Of a stretch of 64,000 nucleotides of DNA, positions 8,986 to 16,716 are shown one piece after another. The position numbers and the translations under genes are program-made. The notes beneath the pieces are model-generated. The model did no database searches. It saw nothing but the letters and a program-made list of their open reading frames with translations, and was not told the origin of the DNA. The DNA comes from Coprothermobacter proteolyticus DSM 5265 (lineage in GTDB: Bacteria; Coprothermobacterota; Coprothermobacteria; Coprothermobacterales; Coprothermobacteraceae), in NCBI RefSeq assembly GCF_000020945.1, contig NC_011295.1, positions 806,001-870,000 of the forward strand, read 5' to 3'. How positions within the stretch are numbered: position 1 is the first letter of the stretch; each line of letters starts with the position of its first letter.

Positions 8986-10008
8986 TCAAAGTATGAGCAT
9001 GGCATCGCCTAAGCTGTAAAACTTGTACTCTTCCTCAATGGCGTGCCTGTATGCCTTTAAAATAAGATCCGGTGTTGCAAAAGAGGATACCAACAGGAGC
9101 AAACTGGTCTGGGGAAGGTGAAAATTCGTCACAAGCTTGTCAACGACCTTCCAGCTGTAACCAGGCTTAATAAACAATGATGTATCCGAAAACACCGAAT
9201 TTAGTTTCCCGTCATCACATGCTGCTGATTCCAAGCTTCTAACCACCGTTGTTCCCACTGCAAAAACGCTGTGCCCGGATTCCTTCGCTTCATTGACAGT
9301 TTTGGTCGTTTCAGCGGAGACGAAGAACGTCTCTTGATGAAGTTCACTCTTCTCTTGCCAATCCGATGCTAGTGATTCAAAGGTACCGAGCGCCACATGT
9401 AAAGTTACGTAAGAGATTTTTACTCCCATGTTCTTCAGATCTTGCAGCAGATTTTCAGTGAAATGCAGACCTGCAGTAGGAGCTGCCACAGCACCAGGTT
9501 TCGAGGCAAACACTGTTTGATATTCTTCGGCTGGCACTTTTCTTCTTATATAAGGAGGAGTCGGTACCTCTCCCCAATCGTCCAGATAACTATCAAGCTC
9601 TTGAGCAGACATCCCCAGTTCAATGATCGCTGTTCTCTCTGTACGTTCCAAGAGCTTGACTTCTGCTCCGCCGTTTAACAAGAGCACCTCGCCAATTTTG
9701 ATTTTTCTAAGCGGTTTAAGGAGGCACTCCCATACATTATCTCTTAATGGTCGAACAAGCAGAATTTCCACTGCGCCACCAGTTTTTCTGCGTCCCTTTA
9801 TTCGTGCTTTTAGTACCTTTGTGTTATTAAGCACTAGTACATCACCAGGCTTAACGTAATCCTTGATCTGATAAAAGCGCTTGTCCTCCAAAGTACCAGT
9901 ATCACGATGAACCACTAGTAGCCTACAAGCATCTCTGGGGTCACTTAACTTCTGAGCAATAAGGTGTTTTGGCAGTTCGTAATTGAGTAGTTCCTCCAAA
10001 GCTGACAA
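8986..10008 (-). CDS. queA: S-adenosylmethionine:tRNA ribosyltransferase-isomerase
   Basis: Third-last step of queuosine synthesis: moves the ribosyl group of SAM onto preQ1 in tRNA to give epoxyqueuosine. Signature stretches are present: NYELPKHLIAQ near the N-terminus, DVLVLNNTKVLKARIKG, AAPTAGLHFT and TNFHLPQTSLLLLVSSF. The start is placed at TTG 10008, seven bases after GGAGG. In-frame GTGs at 10023 and 10017 would overlap that ribosome site and the queH stop. The product is 340 aa, usual for QueA. It lies between queH and tgt, so three consecutive genes serve the same modification. Confidence 0.94.
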   Translation of the reverse strand: MSALEELLNYELPKHLIAQKLSDPRDACRLLVVHRDTGTLEDKRFYQIKDYVKPGDVLVLNNTKVLKARIKGRRKTGGAVEILLVRPLRDNVWECLLKPLRKIKIGEVLLLNGGAEVKLLERTERTAIIELGMSAQELDSYLDDWGEVPTPPYIRRKVPAEEYQTVFASKPGAVAAPTAGLHFTENLLQDLKNMGVKISYVTLHVALGTFESLASDWQEKSELHQETFFVSAETTKTVNEAKESGHSVFAVGTTVVRSLESAACDDGKLNSVFSDTSLFIKPGYSWKVVDKLVTNFHLPQTSLLLLVSSFATPDLILKAYRHAIEEEYKFYSLGDAMLIL

Positions 10009-10013
10009 ACGTT

Positions 10014-10577
10014 TCACCTCCACAGCTGCTCAAACCTTTGCACTTCTCGCTCTAAAAGCGAGCCGTAACAACCACAGTAATTTTGAACATAGATGCCCAT
10101 ATCCTTCAGCTCTCTCATCTTATTCATATACTCTTCATGGGTCACCTCAAAATAATACACCTGTATGGAAAGCTTGCTTTCAATGGCACTTAATATCCCG
10201 CGCAGTAAGTCTTGGTTTTGAGTAGGAGAACTTAGCAATGTAGTGGTAAACATGTCAAAACCTCTTTGCTTTGCGCTGTTTGCGGCTTCAGTTAGCCTCA
10301 AGTCATAACAGAAAGCACATCTTCTACTGAAAAGCAGTTCATGAAGCTCCTTCTTTGGTAACTCCGGAATAACTTCTCCACTTACAGACAAAAGCTCACA
10401 CACATTCAAGAAAGACTGGGCTCTATTTATCCACTCGCTAGGTGGCTCAATATTGGGGTTAAAGAAACTTCCCAACATTGTGTCCACTTGGGGCAAATGT
10501 GAAAAAGAAGCATATAGGCATGGCCCACAGCAGCTATGAACAAATAACCTTTTCGTATGCTTTCCATCCTTTGTCAG
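10014..10577 (-). CDS. queH: Epoxyqueuosine reductase QueH, non-canonical start
   Basis: B12-independent final enzyme of queuosine synthesis, reducing epoxyqueuosine to queuosine with an Fe-S cluster. Family motifs: FFNPNIEP, RRCAFCYDLRLTEAA, TTTLLSSPTQN and YCGCYGS. From the first ordinary start (TTG 10496) the protein would lack the essential N-terminal cysteines. The same frame continues upstream and encodes KRLFVHSCCGPC, the family CCxPC motif, inside the end of ruvB. No ATG, GTG or TTG lies upstream of it before the stop at 10578. The candidates are CTG 10577 (GGAAG eight bases upstream, used here) and ACG 10556. The gene overlaps ruvB by 44 bp. Confidence 0.85.
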   Translation of the reverse strand: MTKDGKHTKRLFVHSCCGPCLYASFSHLPQVDTMLGSFFNPNIEPPSEWINRAQSFLNVCELLSVSGEVIPELPKKELHELLFSRRCAFCYDLRLTEAANSAKQRGFDMFTTTLLSSPTQNQDLLRGILSAIESKLSIQVYYFEVTHEEYMNKMRELKDMGIYVQNYCGCYGSLLEREVQRFEQLWR

Positions 10578-11463
10578 TTAACTTTCTTCCACGGCTTGTG
10601 ACTGTCACGAATCCGAGCATCATCAGGTACGGCTCAACAACCCCTTCAAGGGTTTCTACATCCATTCCCAGAGCTGATGCAAGTACTCTGATGCCAGAAG
10701 GACCTCCCTTAAATGTCTCTGCTAGCGTTCTAATGTAATCTTTGTCTAAGGGAGACAAGCCATATTCATCAATGTTAAGTAGATTAAACAAATCAATGAT
10801 TGCTCCTACGTCTAACGTTTCAAGATGATTGAGCGCGGCATATTCCACCACTCTTCTGCAAATCTGTAAAGCCTCGCGCGGGGTTCCTCTACTCCTTTTA
10901 GCAATCTCCCGCAAGGCTTCAGCAGAAATATCCAACCCTTGCTGTGCTAGTTCTTCTTTTATAATCTTCCCTATTTCCTCTTCGCCGTAGTAGTTAAAAG
11001 AGATCTTTATGGAGAATCGACTTAAAAATGGCTTACTTAAGAAAGAAATCTTTGTCGTCGCTCCGATTAGAGTGAAAGGCTGAAGATCAAACTTGATTAT
11101 GCGAGCAGTCTTATTCTTACCAACCATGACTCTGATAACTTGCTCATCCATGGGAGCATAGAGAAGCTCTTCTACCGATTTTGGTATGCGATGAATTTCA
11201 TCTATAAAAAAAACCGTAGGACGTGAAAATGAAAGAAGTATGTTTAGAACATCTTTCACATTGGTTAGGCTATTACCTGTGGTCTCAACAAAATTCGCTG
11301 CCACTTCCTGAGCCACCAGCCTGGCTAGAGTGGTTTTACCCAAACCAGGAGGGCCAAAAAAGAGCATATGATCGGGCATTTTGCCAAGCTTCTTAGCTGC
11401 TTCCACACTAAAGGATACTGAGGATACGGCAGTTGTTTGGCCAACAAACTCTTTAAGTTCCAT
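10534..11463 (-). CDS. ruvB: Holliday junction branch migration helicase RuvB
   Basis: AAA+ motor that drives RuvA-bound Holliday junctions. It has Walker A GPPGLGKTT, Walker B FFIDEIHR, the sensor stretch FTLIGATTK and Arg finger region FLSRF, followed by the C-terminal winged helix (LGFVTVTSRGRKLTDKG). The start is ATG 11463, overlapping the ruvA stop as TAATG with GAAGG upstream. This gives 309 aa, shorter than the usual 330-350, and lacks the N-terminal RPxxLDE segment: it begins MELKEFVGQ. The conserved LSAPLRDRF block is replaced by LSKPFLSRF. Divergent but likely functional. Operon yebC-ruvC-ruvA-ruvB. Confidence 0.93.
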   Translation of the reverse strand: MELKEFVGQTTAVSSVSFSVEAAKKLGKMPDHMLFFGPPGLGKTTLARLVAQEVAANFVETTGNSLTNVKDVLNILLSFSRPTVFFIDEIHRIPKSVEELLYAPMDEQVIRVMVGKNKTARIIKFDLQPFTLIGATTKISFLSKPFLSRFSIKISFNYYGEEEIGKIIKEELAQQGLDISAEALREIAKRSRGTPREALQICRRVVEYAALNHLETLDVGAIIDLFNLLNIDEYGLSPLDKDYIRTLAETFKGGPSGIRVLASALGMDVETLEGVVEPYLMMLGFVTVTSRGRKLTDKGWKAYEKVICS

Positions 11464-12011
11464 TACGCCTTCTTGTTGAGTTCCCTTATTACCCATCTTA
11501 ATGCATCTTCCAATGTTTTATCTCGCCATTCACTACTACCATTTAAGAGCTCTGTTACCACATTACGTTCATAGCCCAAGTCGCAAGCTGCATTTACCAC
11601 TTCCATAAAATCATTGTCGAAGTCGTGGCGGGTATGTGTCAAACGACCACTAAGTTCCGCCACTATTCTTTTGGCCGTTCGTTCTCCTATACCAGGCAGT
11701 AGTGCCAGCTCATGCTCATCGCCAGCTTTGATCATGTTTAGAAGTTGCTGTACATCATACAACGAAAGTATTCGAGAAGCTTTAATGTTTCCGACGCCCT
11801 TCACATTCTTAAGTACCTGAAAAAGACCAAATTCTTCCTTGTTAGAAAAAACAAAAACGCGTATATCATTGTCAAAAGAAACAAAAAACAAGTATTCGCC
11901 ATCTCCGGCCCTAGTGGTACATCTGGTTACTTCGATGGACAAACCCGTTTTCAAAGAAAACCAATAAGACTCGTCTTCCTGACTAAGTGTTCCACTAACT
12001 TTCAACAGCAC
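11463..12011 (-). CDS. ruvA: Holliday junction DNA-binding subunit RuvA
   Basis: Tetrameric junction-binding protein that loads RuvB. It has an N-terminal OB fold and two helix-hairpin-helix motifs (NVKGVGNIKASRIL and LLPGIGERTAKRIVAELSG), then a C-terminal RuvB-binding domain (MEVVNAACDLGYERNVV and DALRWVIRELNKK). The 182-residue length is slightly short of the usual 190-205. The N-terminal OB domain is poorly conserved. The start is GTG 12011 with AGGA upstream, overlapping ruvC by 17 bp. Confidence 0.92.
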   Translation of the reverse strand: MLLKVSGTLSQEDESYWFSLKTGLSIEVTRCTTRAGDGEYLFFVSFDNDIRVFVFSNKEEFGLFQVLKNVKGVGNIKASRILSLYDVQQLLNMIKAGDEHELALLPGIGERTAKRIVAELSGRLTHTRHDFDNDFMEVVNAACDLGYERNVVTELLNGSSEWRDKTLEDALRWVIRELNKKA

Positions 12012-12474
12012 GGTTATTCCTCATCAGAACATGAATCCAGGCAATTGCCATGGCATCCGAGGCATCATCAAACAAGGGCAACAGGTCAAAGCCTGTTTCA
12101 GCCTGCAGAGTGCGAACAATACCCGCCTTTTCCTCGTGACCATAGCCAGTAGTAAAGGATTTGACCTCAGTAGGAAAGTACTCAAAAACCTTTATGGCTC
12201 TCTTGTATGCCACTAACTTCACTACACCACGACATTCGCTTATTTGGAGCAAGTTATTTCTGTTCTTGCCCCAAATAAGCTTCTCGATAGCCATCTCTTC
12301 GGGATTGAACACGTCGCACAAAGCGCCCACATAGCGCTCTATGGTTGTGTATCTCAAATGCTCAGGCAGCCCTGTTAGTTCTAAACACTGCACATGTAGC
12401 CAATTTCTACTTTCGTCATCTAGCAAAGCCAAGCCCACACGTGTACTACCCGGATCAACACCAAATACAACCAC
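11995..12474 (-). CDS. ruvC: Crossover junction endodeoxyribonuclease RuvC
   Basis: Holliday junction resolvase with an RNase H-like fold. The N-terminal catalytic Asp lies in FGVDPGSTRVGLALL, a Glu in MAIEKLIWGKN, and the C-terminal acidic pair in LLPLFDDASDAMAIAWIH. The start is GTG 12474, overlapping the yebC stop as TAGTG. At 159 aa the length is typical. Co-transcription with ruvA and ruvB supports the identity. Confidence 0.93.
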   Translation of the reverse strand: MVVFGVDPGSTRVGLALLDDESRNWLHVQCLELTGLPEHLRYTTIERYVGALCDVFNPEEMAIEKLIWGKNRNNLLQISECRGVVKLVAYKRAIKVFEYFPTEVKSFTTGYGHEEKAGIVRTLQAETGFDLLPLFDDASDAMAIAWIHVLMRNNRAVES

Positions 12475-13220
12475 TATTCTTCAGCCGTTAATACCTCTGG
12501 CAAGTCGGCATTTGTATAGACTTCCTGCACGTCGTCATTGTCATCCAACTCTTCAAGCATGCTGAGTATTTTCCGTCCCTCTTCTTCCGACACAGAAATA
12601 TAGTTTTTCGGTATGAACTCCAATTCCGCTCTTGAGACTTCAATGCCGACCTCATTTAGGTGATCCAATACTTTCGACAGCGCATCGGGTTGCGTATATA
12701 TGGTTACCGAATCATCTTCCTCTAAAACATCATCTACTCCGAAATCGATAAGTTCCAGCGTAAGTTCGTCGATAGAGGGAACCTGTTCTTTGTTCAGTTC
12801 AATGACGCCCTTCCTTTCGAACTGCCAACTCACAGCTCCACTCTCTGCGAGAGTTCCACCGTGACGACTAAATATTCTGCGTACATCTGCCGCAGTACGA
12901 TTCTTGTTATCGGTGGTGACCTCGACTAGAATGGCAACGCCTCCGGGACCGTAGCCCTCATAGAGAGCCTCAACAAATTCTTGACCTTCTAAATTCCCAG
13001 CTCCCTTGGCTATGGCTTTATCAATGTTGTCCTTTGGCATATTTGCCGCTCTAGCTTTGTCTATAGCTACGCGTAGTCGCAAGTTTGTATCAGGGTTCGG
13101 GCCACCTTCACGTGCAGCTATGACTAATTCTCTTGTCAACTTAGTGAAAATTTTGCCCCTTTGGGCATCCATCTTACTTTTTTTAGCTTTTATGTTGTGC
13201 CACTTCGAGTGTCCAGACAT
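12474..13220 (-). CDS. yebC: YebC/PmpR family DNA-binding regulatory protein
   Basis: Member of the widespread YebC family, described as transcriptional regulators and, for some members, as translation factors. The N-terminus [20 protein letters not shown] is diagnostic, followed by [16 protein letters not shown] and [14 protein letters not shown]. Length 248 aa is standard. It begins with ATG behind GAGGAGG and is the first gene of the yebC-ruvCAB-queHA-tgt-secDF-apt-rel-dtd run; the yebC-ruvC link is very common. Confidence 0.95.
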
Positions 13221-13245
13221 ATCTATACCTCCTCGTACCTGCTCT

Positions 13246-13251
13246 ATTATA
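13246..13251 (-). promoter_or_regulatory. Putative -10 of the yebC-ruv operon
   Basis: TATAAT on the minus strand about 25 bases upstream of the yebC ATG, in the 63-base gap after hutH. The -35 region is weak, so this is supported only by the -10 match and position. Confidence 0.45.
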
Positions 13252-13283
13252 ACTCAGAAAGTCTAAGAGTTTGAAAGACTAAA

Positions 13284-14708
13284 TTAAAGCTGATCCGCGA
13301 AAGCTTCTATGACATCAGAAAAAGAACGTTCACCCCCCACATCTGTCTGCAAGTAGAACTCCAATGCCTCTTGTATGGCAGTTGAAACCTCTATGTTGGC
13401 CATCCTAGAAGCCCTAACGGTAACAAGCAGTGTGCTTGCAAGCAGGTATTTGTACAGTTCTAATTGCCTTTCAAGTAGTCTGTTAGATGTTGGAGCAAAA
13501 GATACTACGTCTTCTTGCCCCGTAGACATGGTTTGGTTCATTATTGTTATGGGACTCGCCAGCATAGAGATTTCGGAAAGCAAATCTGCTGATAAGTATT
13601 GAACAATCATTAGACCAGAGTTAAGGCCTGGTACTTCAGCTAGAAACGCTGGCAGACCACGACTAAACTCAGGGTTTAGCAGTTTTTCCTGCAGCTGATA
13701 TAAGATATTGCCCATAAGAGGCAAGAGAGCCCTTAGCTGTGAAGACATTACAGCAATACTTTCAGCATGGAAATTGCCTTGAAAAACAGGCTCACTATCT
13801 TTGAACAGTGGATTATCGCTAACAATGTTCATCTCTTGCTCCAGCCAAGAATCGACATTGTCTAGTGTTCTTATGACAGGCGCATAAAGCTGCGGGAAAC
13901 ACCTTATTACATAGGGCTCTTGAACCTCAGGACCTGACCTTCTGACCGCAGAAGAATCCTTGAGCACTTCCCTTAGCCAAGAGAGTAGCTGCTCAAAGTA
14001 TGGATCTGGCTTGGCTTGACTAACCAAAGGATCGAGAAATGAAACAATAGCTTTCCTTGTCTCCAGATGAAGGGCGTAGGTCCACCTCGTCATCTTTTCG
14101 AGCCTCTTGAACTTTTCTAACAAGTGAATCATGTGAGAAAGAGAAAAATGAGTGCCGTTTATTACGGCAAGGCCTTCTTTTTCTCTCAGTGCAAATTTCT
14201 CGAGCACGTGGGGATTACCTGAAGCATCGTACACAGGTTTCTCACCAACAATACCTAGCATTAGTGTGGCCAAGAATGACAAATCACCGCTGGCACCCAC
14301 AGAACCGAAGCAACCTACTCTGGGTATGTAGTCCATGTTGATTGCAAATAGGATTCTTTCCAGCAGTTCGGGACTGACCCCAGACAATCCTTGGGCCAAG
14401 CTATGCGCCAAAAGTACCATGGCACCTTTGGTGACTGACCTTGAAACTCTTTGTCCCACCGACTCCGCGTGGCTTCTTATTAGGTTAGCCTGGAACTCCT
14501 CGAGCGTGTCAGCTTTAAGTGCCACATCCTTTAAGGATCCAACACCCGTATTAACTCCGTAGATAACCTTCCCCTCTTGCAAAATACTCAGCAGTTGTTC
14601 ACGCTTTTGCTCCAGCTCATTTCTTGTGTTAGAGCCTAGGTACAACTGTTCTTTTCCTTCAACTACGCTCCAGAATTTTTCCCACGTTAAATGCTCTGAC
14701 ACCTCCAT
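13284..14708 (-). CDS. hutH: Histidine ammonia-lyase (aromatic amino acid lyase family)
   Basis: Eliminates ammonia from histidine to give urocanate. The MIO cofactor triad Ala-Ser-Gly is in GSVGASGDLSFLATL; other family motifs are VIYGVNTGVGSL, NGTHFSLSH, SDNPLF, FQGNFHAES and QEDVVSF. The selectivity position reads Ser-His in NLIRSHAESVG, the pattern of histidine lyases rather than the His-Leu or Phe-Leu of tyrosine and phenylalanine lyases. At 474 aa it is shorter than the usual 500-510. It is the last gene of the methylmalonyl-CoA operon, six bases after mmdB, and no other hut gene is in the window. A different aromatic lyase or mutase activity remains possible. Confidence 0.85.
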   Translation of the reverse strand: MEVSEHLTWEKFWSVVEGKEQLYLGSNTRNELEQKREQLLSILQEGKVIYGVNTGVGSLKDVALKADTLEEFQANLIRSHAESVGQRVSRSVTKGAMVLLAHSLAQGLSGVSPELLERILFAINMDYIPRVGCFGSVGASGDLSFLATLMLGIVGEKPVYDASGNPHVLEKFALREKEGLAVINGTHFSLSHMIHLLEKFKRLEKMTRWTYALHLETRKAIVSFLDPLVSQAKPDPYFEQLLSWLREVLKDSSAVRRSGPEVQEPYVIRCFPQLYAPVIRTLDNVDSWLEQEMNIVSDNPLFKDSEPVFQGNFHAESIAVMSSQLRALLPLMGNILYQLQEKLLNPEFSRGLPAFLAEVPGLNSGLMIVQYLSADLLSEISMLASPITIMNQTMSTGQEDVVSFAPTSNRLLERQLELYKYLLASTLLVTVRASRMANIEVSTAIQEALEFYLQTDVGGERSFSDVIEAFADQL

Positions 14709-14714
14709 AGACTA

Positions 14715-15908
14715 CTAACCTCCTAAGAGTGCGAGGAAAACACCAGCTGCAACAGCTGTCCCCACAACTCCTGCTACGTTGGGCCCCATAGCATGCATCA
14801 GCACAAAATTGTCTGGATCGTAGGACTGTGCTACTGTTTGAGAAACTCGGGCAGACATGGGTACGGCTGAAACCCCTGCCGAGCCAATGAGAGGATTCAC
14901 CTTTCCACCTGTTATGTAATACATAAGTTTCCCCAAAAGCAAACCACCGAACGTAGCAAATGCAAAAGCCAATACACCGAGAACCACAATCTCCAACGTT
15001 TGCAAAGTGAGGAACGTATCTGCTTTCATAGAAGCTCCTACTGCCAACGCTTGGAATATAGTAACAATGTTTATGAGCTCGTTTCCGGCCGTCTCAGCGA
15101 GCCTTCTTGTTTCGCCAGCCTCCTTTAAGAGATTCCCGAACATTATGGCTCCTATGAGTGGTGTCGACGCAGGTACGAAAATAGAAGTAACCACAGTTAT
15201 TGCAATCGGGAACAGTATTCTTTCAACCTTGCTTACAGTCCTAAGCTCCTTCATTCTCACTTTCGCTTCTTTTTCCGTTACCATTAGACGCATTATGGGA
15301 GGCTGTATGATAGGAACAAGGGACATGTAAGTGTAAGCAGCCACAGCAATGGGTCCAAGTAAGTGAGGGGCTAATTTTACTGCCAGGTAAATGGCAGTGG
15401 GCCCATCTGCACCTCCTATGATTCCTATGGCAGCCGCTTCCTTTAAATTGAATCCCAGTACAACAGATATTATCAGTGCCGCGTACACGCCAAATTGCGA
15501 TGCAGCCCCCATCAGGAACGATGAAGGCTGTGCGATCAATGGTCCAAAGTCAGTCATAGCCCCTATACCGATGAAGATTAGTATGGGATAGATTTCGTTT
15601 TTCACGCCGAAATAAAGGATGTCCCCTAGCAATGGTAAACGTGGACTGACAATTTGATTTAACTCACCAACCTGTTTAACGTATTCCAGAGACAAAAAAT
15701 ACCCACCTGCCACCGGTAGGTTAGAAAGCAAGGCACCAAAACCGATTGGAACGAGTAGCAACGGTTCTATTTTCTTAAAAATACCTAAATAAAGAAGTAT
15801 CAGCGCTACAGCAACCATGATCCAATCTTTCCATTGAGCGGCACCTGCGGCAGCAATGCTGGTGCTTTGCCAAAGGGTTTGAAACAGATTAGATATCGTT
15901 AGTTCCAT
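14715..15908 (-). CDS. mmdB: Sodium-pumping (methylmalonyl-CoA) decarboxylase beta subunit
   Basis: Integral membrane subunit that decarboxylates carboxybiotin and pumps sodium ions outward. It has about nine or more hydrophobic helices and the functional Asp motif GGADGPTAIYLAVKLAP, plus LLYLGIFKKIEPLLLVPIGFG near the N-terminus and NVAGVVGTAVAAG at the C-terminus. The family also covers oxaloacetate and glutaconyl-CoA decarboxylases; the neighbouring mutase and epimerase point to methylmalonyl-CoA. The start is ATG 15908 with AGGTG six bases upstream; an in-frame GTG three codons earlier is less well placed. 397 aa. Confidence 0.9.
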   Translation of the reverse strand: MELTISNLFQTLWQSTSIAAAGAAQWKDWIMVAVALILLYLGIFKKIEPLLLVPIGFGALLSNLPVAGGYFLSLEYVKQVGELNQIVSPRLPLLGDILYFGVKNEIYPILIFIGIGAMTDFGPLIAQPSSFLMGAASQFGVYAALIISVVLGFNLKEAAAIGIIGGADGPTAIYLAVKLAPHLLGPIAVAAYTYMSLVPIIQPPIMRLMVTEKEAKVRMKELRTVSKVERILFPIAITVVTSIFVPASTPLIGAIMFGNLLKEAGETRRLAETAGNELINIVTIFQALAVGASMKADTFLTLQTLEIVVLGVLAFAFATFGGLLLGKLMYYITGGKVNPLIGSAGVSAVPMSARVSQTVAQSYDPDNFVLMHAMGPNVAGVVGTAVAAGVFLALLGG

Positions 15909-15917
15909 ATGCTGCAC

Positions 15918-16367
15918 CTACTTCAGCACTACTAAGGGATCGTGAGTATTTACTGTTTGGTTTGGCGAAACTAGTACGCTGTCCACAACTCCATCTACTG
16001 GCGCCAGGATTTCGTTTTCCATTTTCATTGCCTCTAAGATTAGGAGCAGGTCACCTCGTTTTACCTGACTTCCCGCTGACACGTTAATTCTGAGAATCTT
16101 ACCTGGTAGTGGAGCCTCCACCACTGTACCTCCAGTCTTAGATGGAGTAGCAGGCTTTTGAGGTACACTAGAAGTAGTAGGTGCTGAAGTGCCTGCAGCG
16201 GTAGGCGCTGGCTCAACCTTCTGAGTACTTTCCTCCCGTCGTGTTTGTGTTTCGCTTGTGGCGGCTCTGGTCACGCTCTTAAGAAAAATCTCTTCATTTT
16301 CAGATTCGATCTCTACATTGTATTCTTTCCCATTTACTCTAACCACATATTGGAATACTTTGCCCAT
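15918..16367 (-). CDS. mmdC: Biotin carboxyl carrier subunit of methylmalonyl-CoA decarboxylase
   Basis: Carries the carboxyl group on biotin between the alpha and beta subunits. The 149-residue protein has an N-terminal segment (FQYVVRVNGKEYNVEIE), a linker rich in Pro, Ala, Thr and Ser (residues about 45-80), and a C-terminal biotinyl domain with the EAMKMEN motif whose Lys is biotinylated. The start is ATG 16367 behind AGGAGGGG; an in-frame start 12 codons upstream lacks a ribosome site. It overlaps the end region of the delta gene closely and precedes mmdB by nine bases. Confidence 0.93.
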   Translation of the reverse strand: MGKVFQYVVRVNGKEYNVEIESENEEIFLKSVTRAATSETQTRREESTQKVEPAPTAAGTSAPTTSSVPQKPATPSKTGGTVVEAPLPGKILRINVSAGSQVKRGDLLLILEAMKMENEILAPVDGVVDSVLVSPNQTVNTHDPLVVLK

Positions 16368-16368
16368 A

Positions 16369-16704
16369 TCACAGTCCCCTCCTAACATCAGTGCGGCGCA
16401 CAACGCCGTAATTCACCCTTGACATTCTTAACATGTGATAATGCAAAGCGGCTGCAATAGCCGCCACGACTTCTGGTTCAACTTCTTCCAAGGTCTCTCC
16501 CTCTTCCTCTGCCTCTGGTAAACCTTTTGTTGACTCCTGCTCAAATAATGTTCTTTGACTAGGCGGTGGGGTAGCTACTTCTTTCTTCTCTCGGCTTGCA
16601 GACTTTAGCAATGAGGTTACTAAAGCGTCTATGGCGAGAACAAGGAAGACGACAGCCAATCCCACGACAGTGAGTACTAAAGCGTCAAGAAAGCTTGCCA
16701 TCAT
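16369..16704 (-). CDS. mmdD: Decarboxylase delta/gamma subunit (OadG/MmdD family)
   Basis: Small membrane-anchoring subunit that holds the alpha, beta and carrier subunits together. The 111-residue protein has one N-terminal helix (LVLTVVGLAVVFLVLAIDALV), a charged and Pro-rich middle, and a C-terminal motif VAAIAAALHYH, the typical end of MmdD-type subunits. It lies between the alpha and carrier genes, the usual order. It could equally be called OadG on sequence alone. Confidence 0.85.
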   Translation of the reverse strand: MMASFLDALVLTVVGLAVVFLVLAIDALVTSLLKSASREKKEVATPPPSQRTLFEQESTKGLPEAEEEGETLEEVEPEVVAAIAAALHYHMLRMSRVNYGVVRRTDVRRGL

Positions 16705-16716
16705 ATCTCATCGCCC

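Noticed and set aside
13284-14708. Tyrosine or phenylalanine ammonia-lyase
   Set aside because: The selectivity position is Ser-His in RSHAESVG, as in histidine lyases; kept only as a minor alternative.
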